From: Blastocatellia bacterium
GTDB lineage: Bacteria > Acidobacteriota > Blastocatellia > UBA7656 > JADIYM01
Direction: 5' to 3'
Length of the DNA: 64,000 bases
Assembly: GCA_016705245.1 (NCBI GenBank)
Contig: JADIYM010000002.1
Coordinates: 62,001 to 126,000, forward strand
Part shown: positions 41,889-51,533 of the stretch, piece after piece
Position numbering within the stretch: the first letter of the stretch is position 1
Layout of the letters: each line of letters begins with the position of its first letter
Program-made: the position numbers and the translations under genes
Notes under the pieces: model-generated
Told to the model about the DNA's origin: nothing
Database searches by the model: none
The model's input: the letters and a program-made list of their open reading frames with translations, nothing else

Positions 41889-43178
41889 ATGGAACTCGAT
41901 CAGGACCAGTTGCGCGAGCGATCGCGCCCAGGAAGGCCCCCGGCGCAGCGAACGATCTATGCGGAGGACGCGTCCGGCATCATCGACATCAACGAGCTCA
42001 AGGAGCGGGAACTGGGCTCGACGATGACCCTTTCCATGGGCCCTCAGCACCCGTCGACGCACGGTGTGCTCCGCCTCGAGCTCGAGCTCGACGGTGAGAT
42101 CGTCATCTCGACCAAGCCCGACATCGGCTACCTCCATACAGGCATGGAGAAGCTCATGGAGGCCAAGAAGTACCAGTCGAACATCTGCATCACCGACCGC
42201 ATGGACTACCTGAACCCGATGGGGAACAACCTGGGGTATGTGCTTGCTGTCGAGAAGCTCCTGCAGCTCGAGATTCCGCCGAGGGCGCAGTGCATTCGCG
42301 TCCTGATGTGCGAGCTCCAGCGCATTGCCTCGCACCTCGTCTGGATCGGAACGCACGCCCTTGACGTCGGAGCGATGTCGGTCTTTTTCTATGCCTTCGA
42401 CGAGCGCGAGAAGATCCTGAACATGTTCGAAGACGTCTGCGGCGGGCGCATGACGCCGTCCTACTTCCGCGTCGGCGGGATGTTCCAGGACCTGCCCGCT
42501 GGCTTCGACGCGAAGGTGAACCGGTTCCTTTCGGAGTTCCCGTCGGCCCTCGAGGCTTTCGACACGTTGCTGACCGGCAACCGGATCTTCCGCGGACGGC
42601 TTCAGGGTGTCGGGGTTCTGTCGGCCGAGGATGCCATCAGCTGGGGCATCACCGGTCCATCGCTGCGGGGCTCCGGCGTCGAGCACGATCTGCGCAGGGC
42701 CGAACCGTACTCGGGCTACGAGAACTACGACTTCGACATCCCGACATTCCCCGAGGGCGATGTGTGGGCCCGGTACCAGGTTCGCCGTCAGGAGTTTCGC
42801 GAGTCGCTGAAGATCGTCCGTCAGTGCATCGAGAAGATGCCGACCGGGCCGATCAAGGCCGACAACGACAAGGTGGTGTTGCCGGATCGCGACGACATGA
42901 AGACCCACATGGATGCACTCATCCATCACTTCCTGATTGCCGCGGACGGTTTCAAGGTGCCTGAAGGCGAAGTCTATGTCGCCATCGAGGGCTCAAAGGG
43001 CGAGCTCGGTTACTACATCATCTCGGACGGCTCTGAGCGGCCGTTCCGCTGTCACGTGCGTGGCCCTTCCTTCGTGAATCTCTCCGCGTTGCCCGACATG
43101 GTGAAGGGCAGCCTGATCGCCGATGTCGTCGCCGTCATCGGATCGATCGACATCGTCCTCGGCGAAATCGACAGGTAG
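41889..43178 (+). CDS. nuoD: NADH-quinone oxidoreductase subunit D
   Basis: 429 residues. NuoD and NuoB line the quinone pocket. The family blocks MGPQHPSTHGVLRLELELDG, DIGYLHTGMEKLME, and the end SLIADVVAVIGSIDIVLGEI with Asp near the C terminus are present. A 30-residue N-terminal extension (QLRERSRPGRPPAQRTIYAE) precedes the conserved part. Start is ATG. Confidence 0.97.
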   Translation: MELDQDQLRERSRPGRPPAQRTIYAEDASGIIDINELKERELGSTMTLSMGPQHPSTHGVLRLELELDGEIVISTKPDIGYLHTGMEKLMEAKKYQSNICITDRMDYLNPMGNNLGYVLAVEKLLQLEIPPRAQCIRVLMCELQRIASHLVWIGTHALDVGAMSVFFYAFDEREKILNMFEDVCGGRMTPSYFRVGGMFQDLPAGFDAKVNRFLSEFPSALEAFDTLLTGNRIFRGRLQGVGVLSAEDAISWGITGPSLRGSGVEHDLRRAEPYSGYENYDFDIPTFPEGDVWARYQVRRQEFRESLKIVRQCIEKMPTGPIKADNDKVVLPDRDDMKTHMDALIHHFLIAADGFKVPEGEVYVAIEGSKGELGYYIISDGSERPFRCHVRGPSFVNLSALPDMVKGSLIADVVAVIGSIDIVLGEIDR

Positions 43179-43199
43179 CCGTCTCACGACTTCGGCGCC

Positions 43200-43745
43200 G
43201 TGTCGCCGTTGACGAATCCCCGTGAACCTGGTGGCCGAATCACAGTGATGCTCACACCCGAACGAGAAAAGAAGATCGACGAACTGCTGACCCGGTACCC
43301 GAGCTCGCGCTCGGCTCTGTTGCCGGCGCTGTGGGTCGCTCAGGAACAATATGGCTGGATCAGTCTCGAGCTGCAGCGATACCTGGCGATCCGGCTCGGC
43401 ATCACGCCCGAGCAGGTGCGAGAGGTCGTGACGTTCTACTCGATGTACAACGACCGGCCTGTCGGCAAGTACCACCTGCAGGTTTGCTGCACGACGCCGT
43501 GCATGCTCATGGGGTCTGACGACGTGATCGGTTACCTCGAGAAGAAGCTCGATATCGGGCGCGGTCAGACGACCGGCGACGGGCTCTTCACCGTGTCGCA
43601 GGTCGAATGCCTCGGATCGTGCGGAACGGCGCCAATGCTTCAGGTGAATCGAGAAAAGTACGACGAGAACCTCACGACCGAAAAGGTCGACGCGCTTCTC
43701 GACAGATTGCGGACACAGGCGGCGGCGGAGGGTTCCAATGGCTGA
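43200..43745 (+). CDS. nuoE: NADH-quinone oxidoreductase subunit E
   Basis: 181 residues. NuoE carries the N1a [2Fe-2S] cluster; its four cysteines are in QVCCTTPCMLMG (first pair) and VECLGSCGTAPM (second pair). The N-terminal 16 residues (SPLTNPREPGGRITV) are not part of the fold; ATG at 43248 (MLTPEREKK) is a strong alternative start. The stop overlaps the nuoF start by eight bases. Confidence 0.93.
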   Translation: MSPLTNPREPGGRITVMLTPEREKKIDELLTRYPSSRSALLPALWVAQEQYGWISLELQRYLAIRLGITPEQVREVVTFYSMYNDRPVGKYHLQVCCTTPCMLMGSDDVIGYLEKKLDIGRGQTTGDGLFTVSQVECLGSCGTAPMLQVNREKYDENLTTEKVDALLDRLRTQAAAEGSNG

Positions 43746-45027
43746 TCCCGTCAAGGTCGTATCGAAGCGCTTCGGCATTCCGGACAGCCACACACTCGAC
43801 GTCTACCTCCAGCACGACGGTTACGTAGCGCTCGAGAAGGCCGTCAAGTCCATGCAACCCGCCGAAGTCATCGACGAGGTGAAGAAGTCGGCGCTGCGCG
43901 GTCGTGGAGGCGCGGGCTTTCCGACCGGAATGAAGTGGGGCTTCGTTCCGAAGGACTCTCCGAAGCCGAAGTACATCGTCTGCAACGCTGACGAGTCGGA
44001 GCCCGGGACCTTCAAGGATCGGGCAGTCATGGAGTTCGACCCGCACTCCCTCATCGAAGGGTGCCTCATCGCGGCGTACGCGCTCGGCTCGCACACCTGC
44101 TACATCTACATCCGCGGCGAATACGGCTGGGTCCAGGACATCATGGACGTCGCGATCCGCGAGGCCTACGCGAAGGGCTACTGCGGAAAGAACATCCTCG
44201 GCACCGACTTTTCGTGCGACGTCTACACACACCCGGGTGCCGGTGCGTACATCTGCGGAGAAGAAACGGCCCTTCTGAATTCGCTGGAAGGGAAGCGCGG
44301 CCACCCGCGCATCAAGCCGCCGTTTCCGGCTGTCGAGGGGCTCTACGGCTGTCCCACCGTCGTCAACAACGTCGAGACGCTTGCGACCGTACCGTGGATC
44401 ATCCAGCACGGCGGCGACACATTCCGGCAGTTGGGCACCGAAAAGTCGGGGGGCACTCGACTCGTGTCCGTGTGCGGTCACGTAAACAAGCCGGGTGTGT
44501 ACGAGATTCCGCTCGGATATCCGATGAAGGACCTGCTCGAGAAGGAATGCGGCGGCATCCGGAACGGCAACAAGTTGAAGGCGGTCATCCCCGGCGGTTC
44601 GTCGGTCCCGATCATCACGGCTGAAGAGGCGTACCGCGTAAAGCTCGACTTCGAGTCGATCGGCGAGGTCGGTTCGATGCTCGGTTCGGGCGGCGTCATC
44701 GTGATGGACGAGACGGCGGACGTCTTCGAATCGACTTTCAGACTCGTCCACTTCTACAAGCACGAGTCGTGCGGCTGGTGCACGCCGTGTCGAGACGGCG
44801 GCGACTGGATGGAGCAGATCTTCGATCGAATCTCGATCGGAGGCGGCCGATCCGAGGACCTCGACCTGATCACCTCGCTCGGCAGGAACATCGAAGGCAA
44901 GTCGCACTGCGCGCTCGGCGATGCGCTGGTGTGGCCGATCACGAGCGCGATGAAGAAGTTCCCCGAGGACTTCCAGCGCGCGCTCGACCGCGGCAAGAAG
45001 CTGCTCCGCGAACCCGCGGCCGTTTAG
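43738..45027 (+). CDS. nuoF: NADH-quinone oxidoreductase subunit F
   Basis: 429 residues. NuoF binds NADH and FMN and the N3 [4Fe-4S] cluster. The NAD/FMN-binding motifs are GRGGAGFPTGMKWGF and GAYICGEETALLNSLEGKRG; the iron-sulfur cysteines are in SCGWCTPCRDG and, near the end, KSHCALGDA. The first contact with NADH in the complex. The gene overlaps nuoE, and its stop is 16 bases before nuoG. Confidence 0.97.
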   Translation: MADPVKVVSKRFGIPDSHTLDVYLQHDGYVALEKAVKSMQPAEVIDEVKKSALRGRGGAGFPTGMKWGFVPKDSPKPKYIVCNADESEPGTFKDRAVMEFDPHSLIEGCLIAAYALGSHTCYIYIRGEYGWVQDIMDVAIREAYAKGYCGKNILGTDFSCDVYTHPGAGAYICGEETALLNSLEGKRGHPRIKPPFPAVEGLYGCPTVVNNVETLATVPWIIQHGGDTFRQLGTEKSGGTRLVSVCGHVNKPGVYEIPLGYPMKDLLEKECGGIRNGNKLKAVIPGGSSVPIITAEEAYRVKLDFESIGEVGSMLGSGGVIVMDETADVFESTFRLVHFYKHESCGWCTPCRDGGDWMEQIFDRISIGGGRSEDLDLITSLGRNIEGKSHCALGDALVWPITSAMKKFPEDFQRALDRGKKLLREPAAV

Positions 45028-45043
45028 GGGCTGAATCGGAACT

Positions 45044-47289
45044 ATGAGCACGGACACAACATCTCAGACCTGCACGATCACCGTTGACGGCGTACCCGTC
45101 GTGGTGCCGGCCGGGGCACTCCTCATAGAGGCGCTCAAGATGCAGGGGATCGACATCCCGAACTTCTGCTATTACCAGAACCTGCCGGCCCAGGCGTCGT
45201 GCCGGATGTGCCTCGTGAGGATCGAGAAGATGCCGCGACTGCAGCCGTCGTGCACGACGATCGTCAAGGACGGCATGGCGGTCGAGGTCAACACACCGGA
45301 AATTACCGACATGCGGCGAGGGATGCTCGAGTTCATGCTCGCGGATCATCCGCTCGACTGCCCTGTCTGTGATCGCGGCGGAGAGTGTGAGCTGCAGGAC
45401 AACGTCTTCAAGTTCGGTCACGTCGATGCCCGGTTCACCGAGGACAAGCATCCGATTCCCGACGTCGACATCTCGCCGTTCATCTACAACGACGCGCAGC
45501 GCTGCGTCTTCTGCTATCGCTGCGTTCGTGTGTGCGATGTGTGGATGGACGTCGGTGCTCTTGCCAAGCTCAATCGCGGGTCGCACGAGACCATCGGCAC
45601 GTTCGACGGCTGGCTCGATTGCGAACATTGCGGGAACTGCGTGGACGTCTGCCCGACCGGCACGCTGATGCACACGAGCTACAAGTATGGTCCGCGGCCG
45701 TGGAACCTCGACGAGACAGAAACGACGTGTTCGTACTGCGCCGACGGCTGCCGGGTGCGCCTTGGTTCGCGCGGCAACGTTGTGCACCGGTCGGTTGCGC
45801 GACAGGGCACGGGCATCAACGAAGAGTACCTGTGCGTGAAGGGTCGCTACGGCTTCGACTACATCAACAGCGGCGAACGCGTGACGCAGCCGCTCATCCG
45901 AAAGCACGGCGAGTTGAGGCCGGCCACGTGGGATGACGCGCTCGAGCACGTCGCCAAGCGGCTCGGAGACATCGCGAAGGCGAAGGGCGCGGATGCGGTT
46001 GCCGTCCTGGGCTCGACGCGAATCACGAACGAGGCGAACGTTGCGATTGCCATTGTGGCCGACGCGCTCGATACGACGCAGCTGTCGTACAAGCCCGACT
46101 TCGATCTGGCGACCTTCATGAAGTCCGTTGCCGGACGTCTTGCGACGAAGGCCGACATTGCGTCGGCCGACACGATCTTCGTCATCGGCGGCGATCCGAA
46201 GGAAGACCAGCCGCTGACCGCGCATCAGCTGTTGCAGCCGGTCCTCAAGGGCAGATCGGCGCTCTACGTCGCGAGCTCGCGTCTCGCCCGGATTCGCAAG
46301 CGCGCAAGTCAGTTCGTCCATCTGCGTCCTGGCGGGGAAGCCGTATTGCTGCTGGGACTCGCCGGAGGGTCCAGCGACGTTTCGGCGAAGTCCGCGGGGT
46401 GCGCGCCGAGCGACGTCGAGGCGCTTCGAAAGGCCCTCGAGGCATCGCGGCGTCTGGTCGTGATGGTCGGGTCGGAATGCCACGGCGCCGCCCTCGAGGC
46501 GGCTGCGGCACTGGGATCGCTGCTCGGCGACGGCGAACGGCACGTCACATATCGACCGCTCGTTGAGGACAACAATTCGGTGGGCGCCTACGACACCCTC
46601 GGGCAGGGCGTCGCGTATTCGGAAGTAATTGGCGCCCTTGGCGATCTGATCACGGCCTCTACGCCGTCGGAGCCGACCTGATGGATGGCGCCGACGCCGA
46701 TACCATCCGTGAGCGGCTCGGACGTCTCGACTGTCTAGTCGTGCAGGATCTCTTCATGACCGAGGCGGCCTTGATGGCCGAAGTAGTCTTGCCGGCGTCG
46801 ACGTACGCCGAACAGGACGGTTCGTTCACGAACATCGCCGGTGAGGTCCAGCGGGTGCACAAATCCATCGATCCGGTCGGTGCATCGCGTCCCGATTGGC
46901 TCATCGCATCGCAGCTCGCCCGGGTTCTCGGGTCGGACGTGAACTTCCGTGGCTCGGTCTCGGCGGCGTATCGAAAGCTCACCGAGTCGAACCCGGCCTA
47001 CACGAATGCGACGTATGCCCGGATGCTCGGTGAAGGCGCCGTGCAGACCGAGCGACCCGTCGCGACACCCGATCGCGCAACTCTCCTGTCTTCACTCACG
47101 TCGGCCACCGCGGCGACGGATGCGACGGCAAAACACGACGAACGGCCGGTTGAAATGGGAGAGCGGCTGTTCCACCTCGGGACGATCGCCAAAAACTCCA
47201 AGTTGCTTGTCGACGCATTTGCAGACGGGAAGGCGAAGGGCCGGCCCGTCGAGGAAGAAGCGGCGCTGATCTCCATCAAGTCTGTCTAA
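45044..47289 (+). CDS. nuoG: NADH-quinone oxidoreductase subunit G (frameshifted)
   Basis: NuoG carries several iron-sulfur clusters: the N-terminal [2Fe-2S] (NFCYYQNLPAQASCRMCL), a [4Fe-4S] with a His ligand (HPLDCPVCDRGGECELQ), and two further groups (CVFCYRCVRVC and CEHCGNCVDVCPTG). A molybdopterin-like domain follows. The first frame ends at 46681, but the expected continuation (GLYAVGADLMDG, CLVVQDLFMTEAALMAEVVL) is in another frame. Adding one G to GG at 46654-46655 restores a single 748-residue protein. Either a real frameshift or a one-base loss in a G run. The second part must not be read as a separate gene. Confidence 0.93.
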
Positions 47290-47346
47290 CGGCCGACGAC
47301 CTGGCGCGATGTTCGCCGGGTCGTCGCACGAACACCCGAACCCAAC

Positions 47347-48420
47347 ATGACGCTCGAGATGTTCCTCATTACCGCGGTGAAGATCGGCCTGGTGCTCTTC
47401 ATCATCCTGACGGCGGTCGCGTACCTGACGTACATGGAACGTCGCGTGCTGGCGTTCATCCAGGTGCGGCTCGGTCCGAACCGGGTCGGACCGTTCGGGC
47501 TCCTCCAGCCGCTCGCCGACGGGATCAAGTTCATCTTCAAGGAAGACGTCATACCGAACGACGTCACGCGCTTCATCTACATTCTCGCTCCAATCACTGC
47601 CCTGATTCCGGCGTTGATGACTTTTGCCGTCATCCCGTTCGGAGATCGGCTCGAGATCTTCGGCAAAGACATCTCGCTCTACGTCACGGGCTTCAACGTC
47701 AGCCTGCTGTTCGTGTTTGCTATGACATCGCTCGGTGTCTACGGCATCGTGCTGGCCGGCTGGTCGTCGAACTCGAAGTATTCGCTGTTCGGAGGGCTTC
47801 GCTCGTCGGCGCAGATGATCAGTTACGAGCTCGCCCTGTCGCTCTCGATCGTCGGCGTGCTGATCCAGGTCGGATCGCTCGACCTCGTGAAAATCGTCGA
47901 GGCACAGTCGGGGTGGTACGGAATGCAGTGGAACGTCTGGGCGTTCCAGCCGCTCGGGTTCCTTCTCTTTTTCATCGCCGTCCTCGCAGAAACGAACCGG
48001 GTGCCGTTCGACCTTCCCGAGGCAGAAACCGAGCTAGTCGGCGGATTCCACACAGAGTACTCGTCGTTGAAATTCGCCATGTTCTTCATGGCCGAGTACG
48101 CGGCGATGATTACGGCTTCGTCGATGGCGACGGTGTTGTTCTTTGGCGGCTGGAACGGACCGGGTGCGAGCGCGGATACGTGGTGGGCGCCGCTGCTCGG
48201 CCTTCTGTACTTCGCAATCAAGGTCTTCGCGTTCCTGTTCGTATACATCTGGATTCGCGGCACTCTTCCGAGATTCCGTTATGACCAGTTGATGGACTTC
48301 GGATGGAAGCTCCTGCTGCCGCTCGCCATCTTCAACATCGTGTTCACCGCGACGTGGAAGTTCCTCTTCCACTACTACGATCTGGCGCAGTACCTGCCAG
48401 GTTGGATGTCGGGCAAGTGA
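47347..48420 (+). CDS. nuoH: NADH-quinone oxidoreductase subunit H
   Basis: 357 residues, eight or so membrane helices. NuoH links the membrane arm to the quinone pocket. Typical blocks are YMERRVLAFIQVRLGPNRVG, GLLQPLADGIKFIFKED and FAETNRVPFDLPEAE-type (LAETNRVPFDLPEAETELVG). It lies 57 bases after nuoG. In most bacteria nuoI comes next, but here nuoJ follows after ten bases. Confidence 0.97.
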   Translation: MTLEMFLITAVKIGLVLFIILTAVAYLTYMERRVLAFIQVRLGPNRVGPFGLLQPLADGIKFIFKEDVIPNDVTRFIYILAPITALIPALMTFAVIPFGDRLEIFGKDISLYVTGFNVSLLFVFAMTSLGVYGIVLAGWSSNSKYSLFGGLRSSAQMISYELALSLSIVGVLIQVGSLDLVKIVEAQSGWYGMQWNVWAFQPLGFLLFFIAVLAETNRVPFDLPEAETELVGGFHTEYSSLKFAMFFMAEYAAMITASSMATVLFFGGWNGPGASADTWWAPLLGLLYFAIKVFAFLFVYIWIRGTLPRFRYDQLMDFGWKLLLPLAIFNIVFTATWKFLFHYYDLAQYLPGWMSGK

Positions 48421-48429
48421 GACGGCTGA

Positions 48430-49059
48430 ATGTTTGACGCGATCACCAACTACTTCTCGAACCTGACGCCGGAGCACTACTTCTTCTTCCTCTTCGCGAT
48501 CGTCGCCATCGCGTCGGCGCTGGAGGTCGTGATGCAGCGCAGCCCGCTCTACAGTGCGGTCGCGCTGATCTTCACGATGGCTGCCCTTGCGGCGAACTTC
48601 GTGCTGCTAAAGGCTCAGTTCCTCGCGGCGATCCAGATCATCGTCTATGCCGGCGCGATCATCGTTCTGTTCGTTTTCGTGATCATGCTGCTCAACGTGC
48701 GCGCTGAAGAGAGTCGCCTCGATCGGTTCACCGCATTGCGGTGGATTGCAGCGCCGTCGGCCATCGTGCTCTTCGCCGGTGCATTCGCCGCGATCCGGTT
48801 CTCGAACCTGGATACGCTGGCGCCTTCACCGACAGCGGCGGCGGCCGGAACGACAGAACGGATCGCGGAAGTGATGTTCACGAAGTACCTGCTGCCGTTC
48901 GAGGCGGCGTCGGTGCTCATCATGATGGCGATCGTCGGCGCTCTCGTGCTCGCCGCTCGCGCGAAGGAGTACGATGCCGAGCTTTCCGGCATCGAGAACC
49001 AGGAAGTCCCGCCGAAGCCGGAGCCCGAGGCTCAGCCCGAAGAAGTGGAGGTCTCGTAG
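48430..49059 (+). CDS. nuoJ: NADH-quinone oxidoreductase subunit J
   Basis: 209 residues, with five membrane helices (ITNYFSNLTPEHYFFFLFAI, AVALIFTMAALAANFVLLKA, FVFVIMLLNVRAEESRLDRF and others) and a short acidic Pro/Glu-rich C terminus (PPKPEPEAQPEEVEVS). NuoJ is part of the proton path in the membrane arm. It starts ten bases after nuoH. Confidence 0.93.
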   Translation: MFDAITNYFSNLTPEHYFFFLFAIVAIASALEVVMQRSPLYSAVALIFTMAALAANFVLLKAQFLAAIQIIVYAGAIIVLFVFVIMLLNVRAEESRLDRFTALRWIAAPSAIVLFAGAFAAIRFSNLDTLAPSPTAAAAGTTERIAEVMFTKYLLPFEAASVLIMMAIVGALVLAARAKEYDAELSGIENQEVPPKPEPEAQPEEVEVS

Positions 49060-49063
49060 TTCC

Positions 49064-49366
49064 ATGCTGCCCATCACGAACTTCATTCTCCTTTCCGCCG
49101 TGATCTTCACGATTGGCGCCGTCGGCGTGTTCTTCAAGCGCAACATCATCACGATCCTGCTGTGCATCGAGCTCATGCTCAACGCGGCTAACCTCGCGTT
49201 CGTGGCGTTCGCAAGCTACTTCGGTGACACGACCGGACAGCTGTTCGTGTTCATCGTGATGACGGTAGCCGCCGCCGAAGCCGCGGTTGGCCTTGGCCTC
49301 GTGATAGCCATTTTCCGAAACCGCGAGACGCTCAACGTCGATGAGGCCAATATTCTGAAGCTCTAG
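49064..49366 (+). CDS. nuoK: NADH-quinone oxidoreductase subunit K
   Basis: 100 residues, three membrane helices, with the conserved glutamates in CIELMLNAANLAFVAFA and AAAEAAVGLGLVIAIFRN. The start at 49064 is set by family length; a longer reading from 48974 adds an Arg/Ser-rich stretch that lies within nuoJ. It begins four bases after nuoJ stops. Confidence 0.96.
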   Translation: MLPITNFILLSAVIFTIGAVGVFFKRNIITILLCIELMLNAANLAFVAFASYFGDTTGQLFVFIVMTVAAAEAAVGLGLVIAIFRNRETLNVDEANILKL

Positions 49367-49426
49367 TCGCCGCTGGAGCGTGCATCGTGCACGCGCCATC
49401 GAGGCCCGATCGAAACACCGCACGAT

Positions 49427-51514
49427 ATGAATACGACGACACTTCTTGGTGGCATCATCTTCGCACCGCTCATCGGTGCATTGGTGCTCGGCCTCTTCGG
49501 AAAGCGGATGAACGAGCGGACGGTCGGCCTGATCGCCTCGGCGACGGTCGGCGTGTCGTTCGTCCTCGCGATCATTGCCTTCACGACCCTGCTCGGTGTG
49601 GCGCCCGAAGGGGCGGAGGGCATCCGAAGGCTTCACAATCCGCTGTTTCCGTGGATCGAGGTCGGCTCGTTCAAGGCGCCGTTCGATCTCGTGCTGGACC
49701 CGCTCTCGGCACTTTACGTGGTGTTCGTGACGGGCGTCGGATTCCTGATCCACATCTTCGCAACGGGTTACATGCACGGTGAGGGCGGGTACTACCGCTT
49801 CTTCTGCTACATGAACCTCTTCATGTTCAACATGCTGGTGCTGATCCTCGGCTCCAACATGCTCGTGATGTTCGTCGGGTGGGAAGGCGTCGGTCTCTGC
49901 AGCTACCTGCTAATCGGGTTCTATTTTCAGCAGCAAGGACCCGCGTTCCCCAATCAGTCCGCGAAGAAGGCTTTCATCGTGAACCGCATCGGTGACGTGG
50001 CCTTCGCGATTGCCATCATGCTCGTGTTCATGAAGGCCGGGTCGATCGAGTTCGCGGCCGTCAACGAGTGGGCCAGGTCGTTGACCGCGGCCGAGCCGAT
50101 GACTGTTGCCGCATTCGGCCTGGGCGGAGCATCGACGATTGCATTGCTGATGTTCATCGGCGCCACGGGCAAGTCGGCACAGATTCCGCTGTTCGTGTGG
50201 CTGCCTGACGCGATGGCCGGCCCGACGCCGGTTTCTGCGCTCATCCACGCGGCAACGATGGTTACCGCAGGCGTGTACATGGTTGCCCGCACGAGCGAGG
50301 TCTTCGTGAAGGCGCCGAGCGCAATGTTCGTCGTCGCGACGATCGGCGCACTGACGGCGCTGGGAGCTGCGACCATCGGCCTTGCACAGTGGGACATCAA
50401 GAAGGTCCTCGCGTATTCGACGGTTTCGCAACTCGGCTACATGTTCCTGGCGTGCGGCGTTGGCGCCTTCGGGGCGGGCGTGTTCCACGTGGTAACGCAC
50501 GCGTTCTTCAAGGCGCTGCTTTTCCTCGGATCCGGGTCGGTGATCCTCGGAATGCATCACGAGCAGGACATGCGGAAGATGGGCGGACTCAGGAAGTTCA
50601 TGCCGATCACGCACGCGACGATGGCCGTCGGCTGGCTCGCGATCTGCGGCTTCCCGCTTTTGTCAGGCTTTTTCTCGAAGGACGAAATTCTCTACCAGAC
50701 TTTCACGACGAATGCGTTCGCGAATCCGGTGTTCGGAAAGATCTTCTGGGGCATCGGCGCGCTCACGGCCATCCTGACCGCGGTCTACATGACCAGGCTG
50801 ATGGTCCTGACGTTCTGGACGAAGGAACGCTGGCACGACGATCACGGCCATGACCACGGCCACGCCGATCACGCCGACGACGGACACGGGCATCACGGCC
50901 TCGCGAAGGGCGAGACGCCTCACGAGTCACCGTGGTCGATGACACTACCGCTCATCGTCCTCGCGATCGCCGCGGCGGTCGGCGGATATGTGGGCGTGCC
51001 GAACGGGCTCGGCCACCTCGTCGGGATCGAGAACTCGAACATGGTCGAGCACTTCCTCGAGCCGTCGGTCGCGCACGTCGGATCGCACGGTGCCGTGGCC
51101 GGGCACGGTGTCGAAGCCGCGGCCCCCGTCGCGCACGATGCGACCCTCGAGCTCGGACTGACGGCGTTCTCGATCCTGCTTGCGCTCGGCGGAATCGGCG
51201 TGGGTTTCTGGATCTTCCGCAAGAACCCGCTCCTGAAGTTGCCGAAGATCCTCGAAGACAAGTGGCGCGTCGACGAGCTCTACGAGGCCACCATCATTCA
51301 CCCGATCCGCAAGCTTTCGGAGTCGATTCTCTGGAAGGCCGTCGACGTGCGATCAATCGACGGGCTCGTCAACGCAGTCGCGGACGGAATCCGCGGGCTC
51401 GGCGGAACGATGCGCTACCTGCAGTCGGGTCTCACGCGTAGTTACGTCGCCGTCATCCTGCTCGGCGCGGCGTGCCTCGTCGGTTACTTCCTCGTGCAGG
51501 GCTACGTCAAATAG
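49427..51514 (+). CDS. nuoL: NADH-quinone oxidoreductase subunit L
   Basis: 695 residues. An antiporter-like proton-translocating subunit with the N-terminal block LGSNMLVMFVGWEGVGLCSY, the conserved lysine region FIGATGKSAQIPLFVWLPDA, and the C-terminal lateral helix and transverse part (VDELYEATIIHPIRKLSESI). A His/Asp-rich loop lies at residues about 468-495 (HDDHGHDHGHADHADDGHGH), inside a cytoplasm- or periplasm-facing turn. The gene follows nuoK by 60 bases. Confidence 0.96.
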   Translation: MNTTTLLGGIIFAPLIGALVLGLFGKRMNERTVGLIASATVGVSFVLAIIAFTTLLGVAPEGAEGIRRLHNPLFPWIEVGSFKAPFDLVLDPLSALYVVFVTGVGFLIHIFATGYMHGEGGYYRFFCYMNLFMFNMLVLILGSNMLVMFVGWEGVGLCSYLLIGFYFQQQGPAFPNQSAKKAFIVNRIGDVAFAIAIMLVFMKAGSIEFAAVNEWARSLTAAEPMTVAAFGLGGASTIALLMFIGATGKSAQIPLFVWLPDAMAGPTPVSALIHAATMVTAGVYMVARTSEVFVKAPSAMFVVATIGALTALGAATIGLAQWDIKKVLAYSTVSQLGYMFLACGVGAFGAGVFHVVTHAFFKALLFLGSGSVILGMHHEQDMRKMGGLRKFMPITHATMAVGWLAICGFPLLSGFFSKDEILYQTFTTNAFANPVFGKIFWGIGALTAILTAVYMTRLMVLTFWTKERWHDDHGHDHGHADHADDGHGHHGLAKGETPHESPWSMTLPLIVLAIAAAVGGYVGVPNGLGHLVGIENSNMVEHFLEPSVAHVGSHGAVAGHGVEAAAPVAHDATLELGLTAFSILLALGGIGVGFWIFRKNPLLKLPKILEDKWRVDELYEATIIHPIRKLSESILWKAVDVRSIDGLVNAVADGIRGLGGTMRYLQSGLTRSYVAVILLGAACLVGYFLVQGYVK

Positions 51515-51533
51515 GACCGGGAAACGCTCACGT

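Noticed and set aside
46681..47289. The second nuoG half as a separate 202-residue protein
   Set aside because: Its start codon lies inside conserved NuoG sequence, and the expected residues just before it (GLYAVGAD) are in the same frame, so it is the continuation of nuoG after a one-base loss.
48920..49777. Minus-strand reading frames opposite the nuo genes
   Set aside because: They are antisense to nuoJ, nuoK and nuoL, with His/Arg/Glu-rich composition and no motifs, typical of shadows of GC-rich membrane protein genes.
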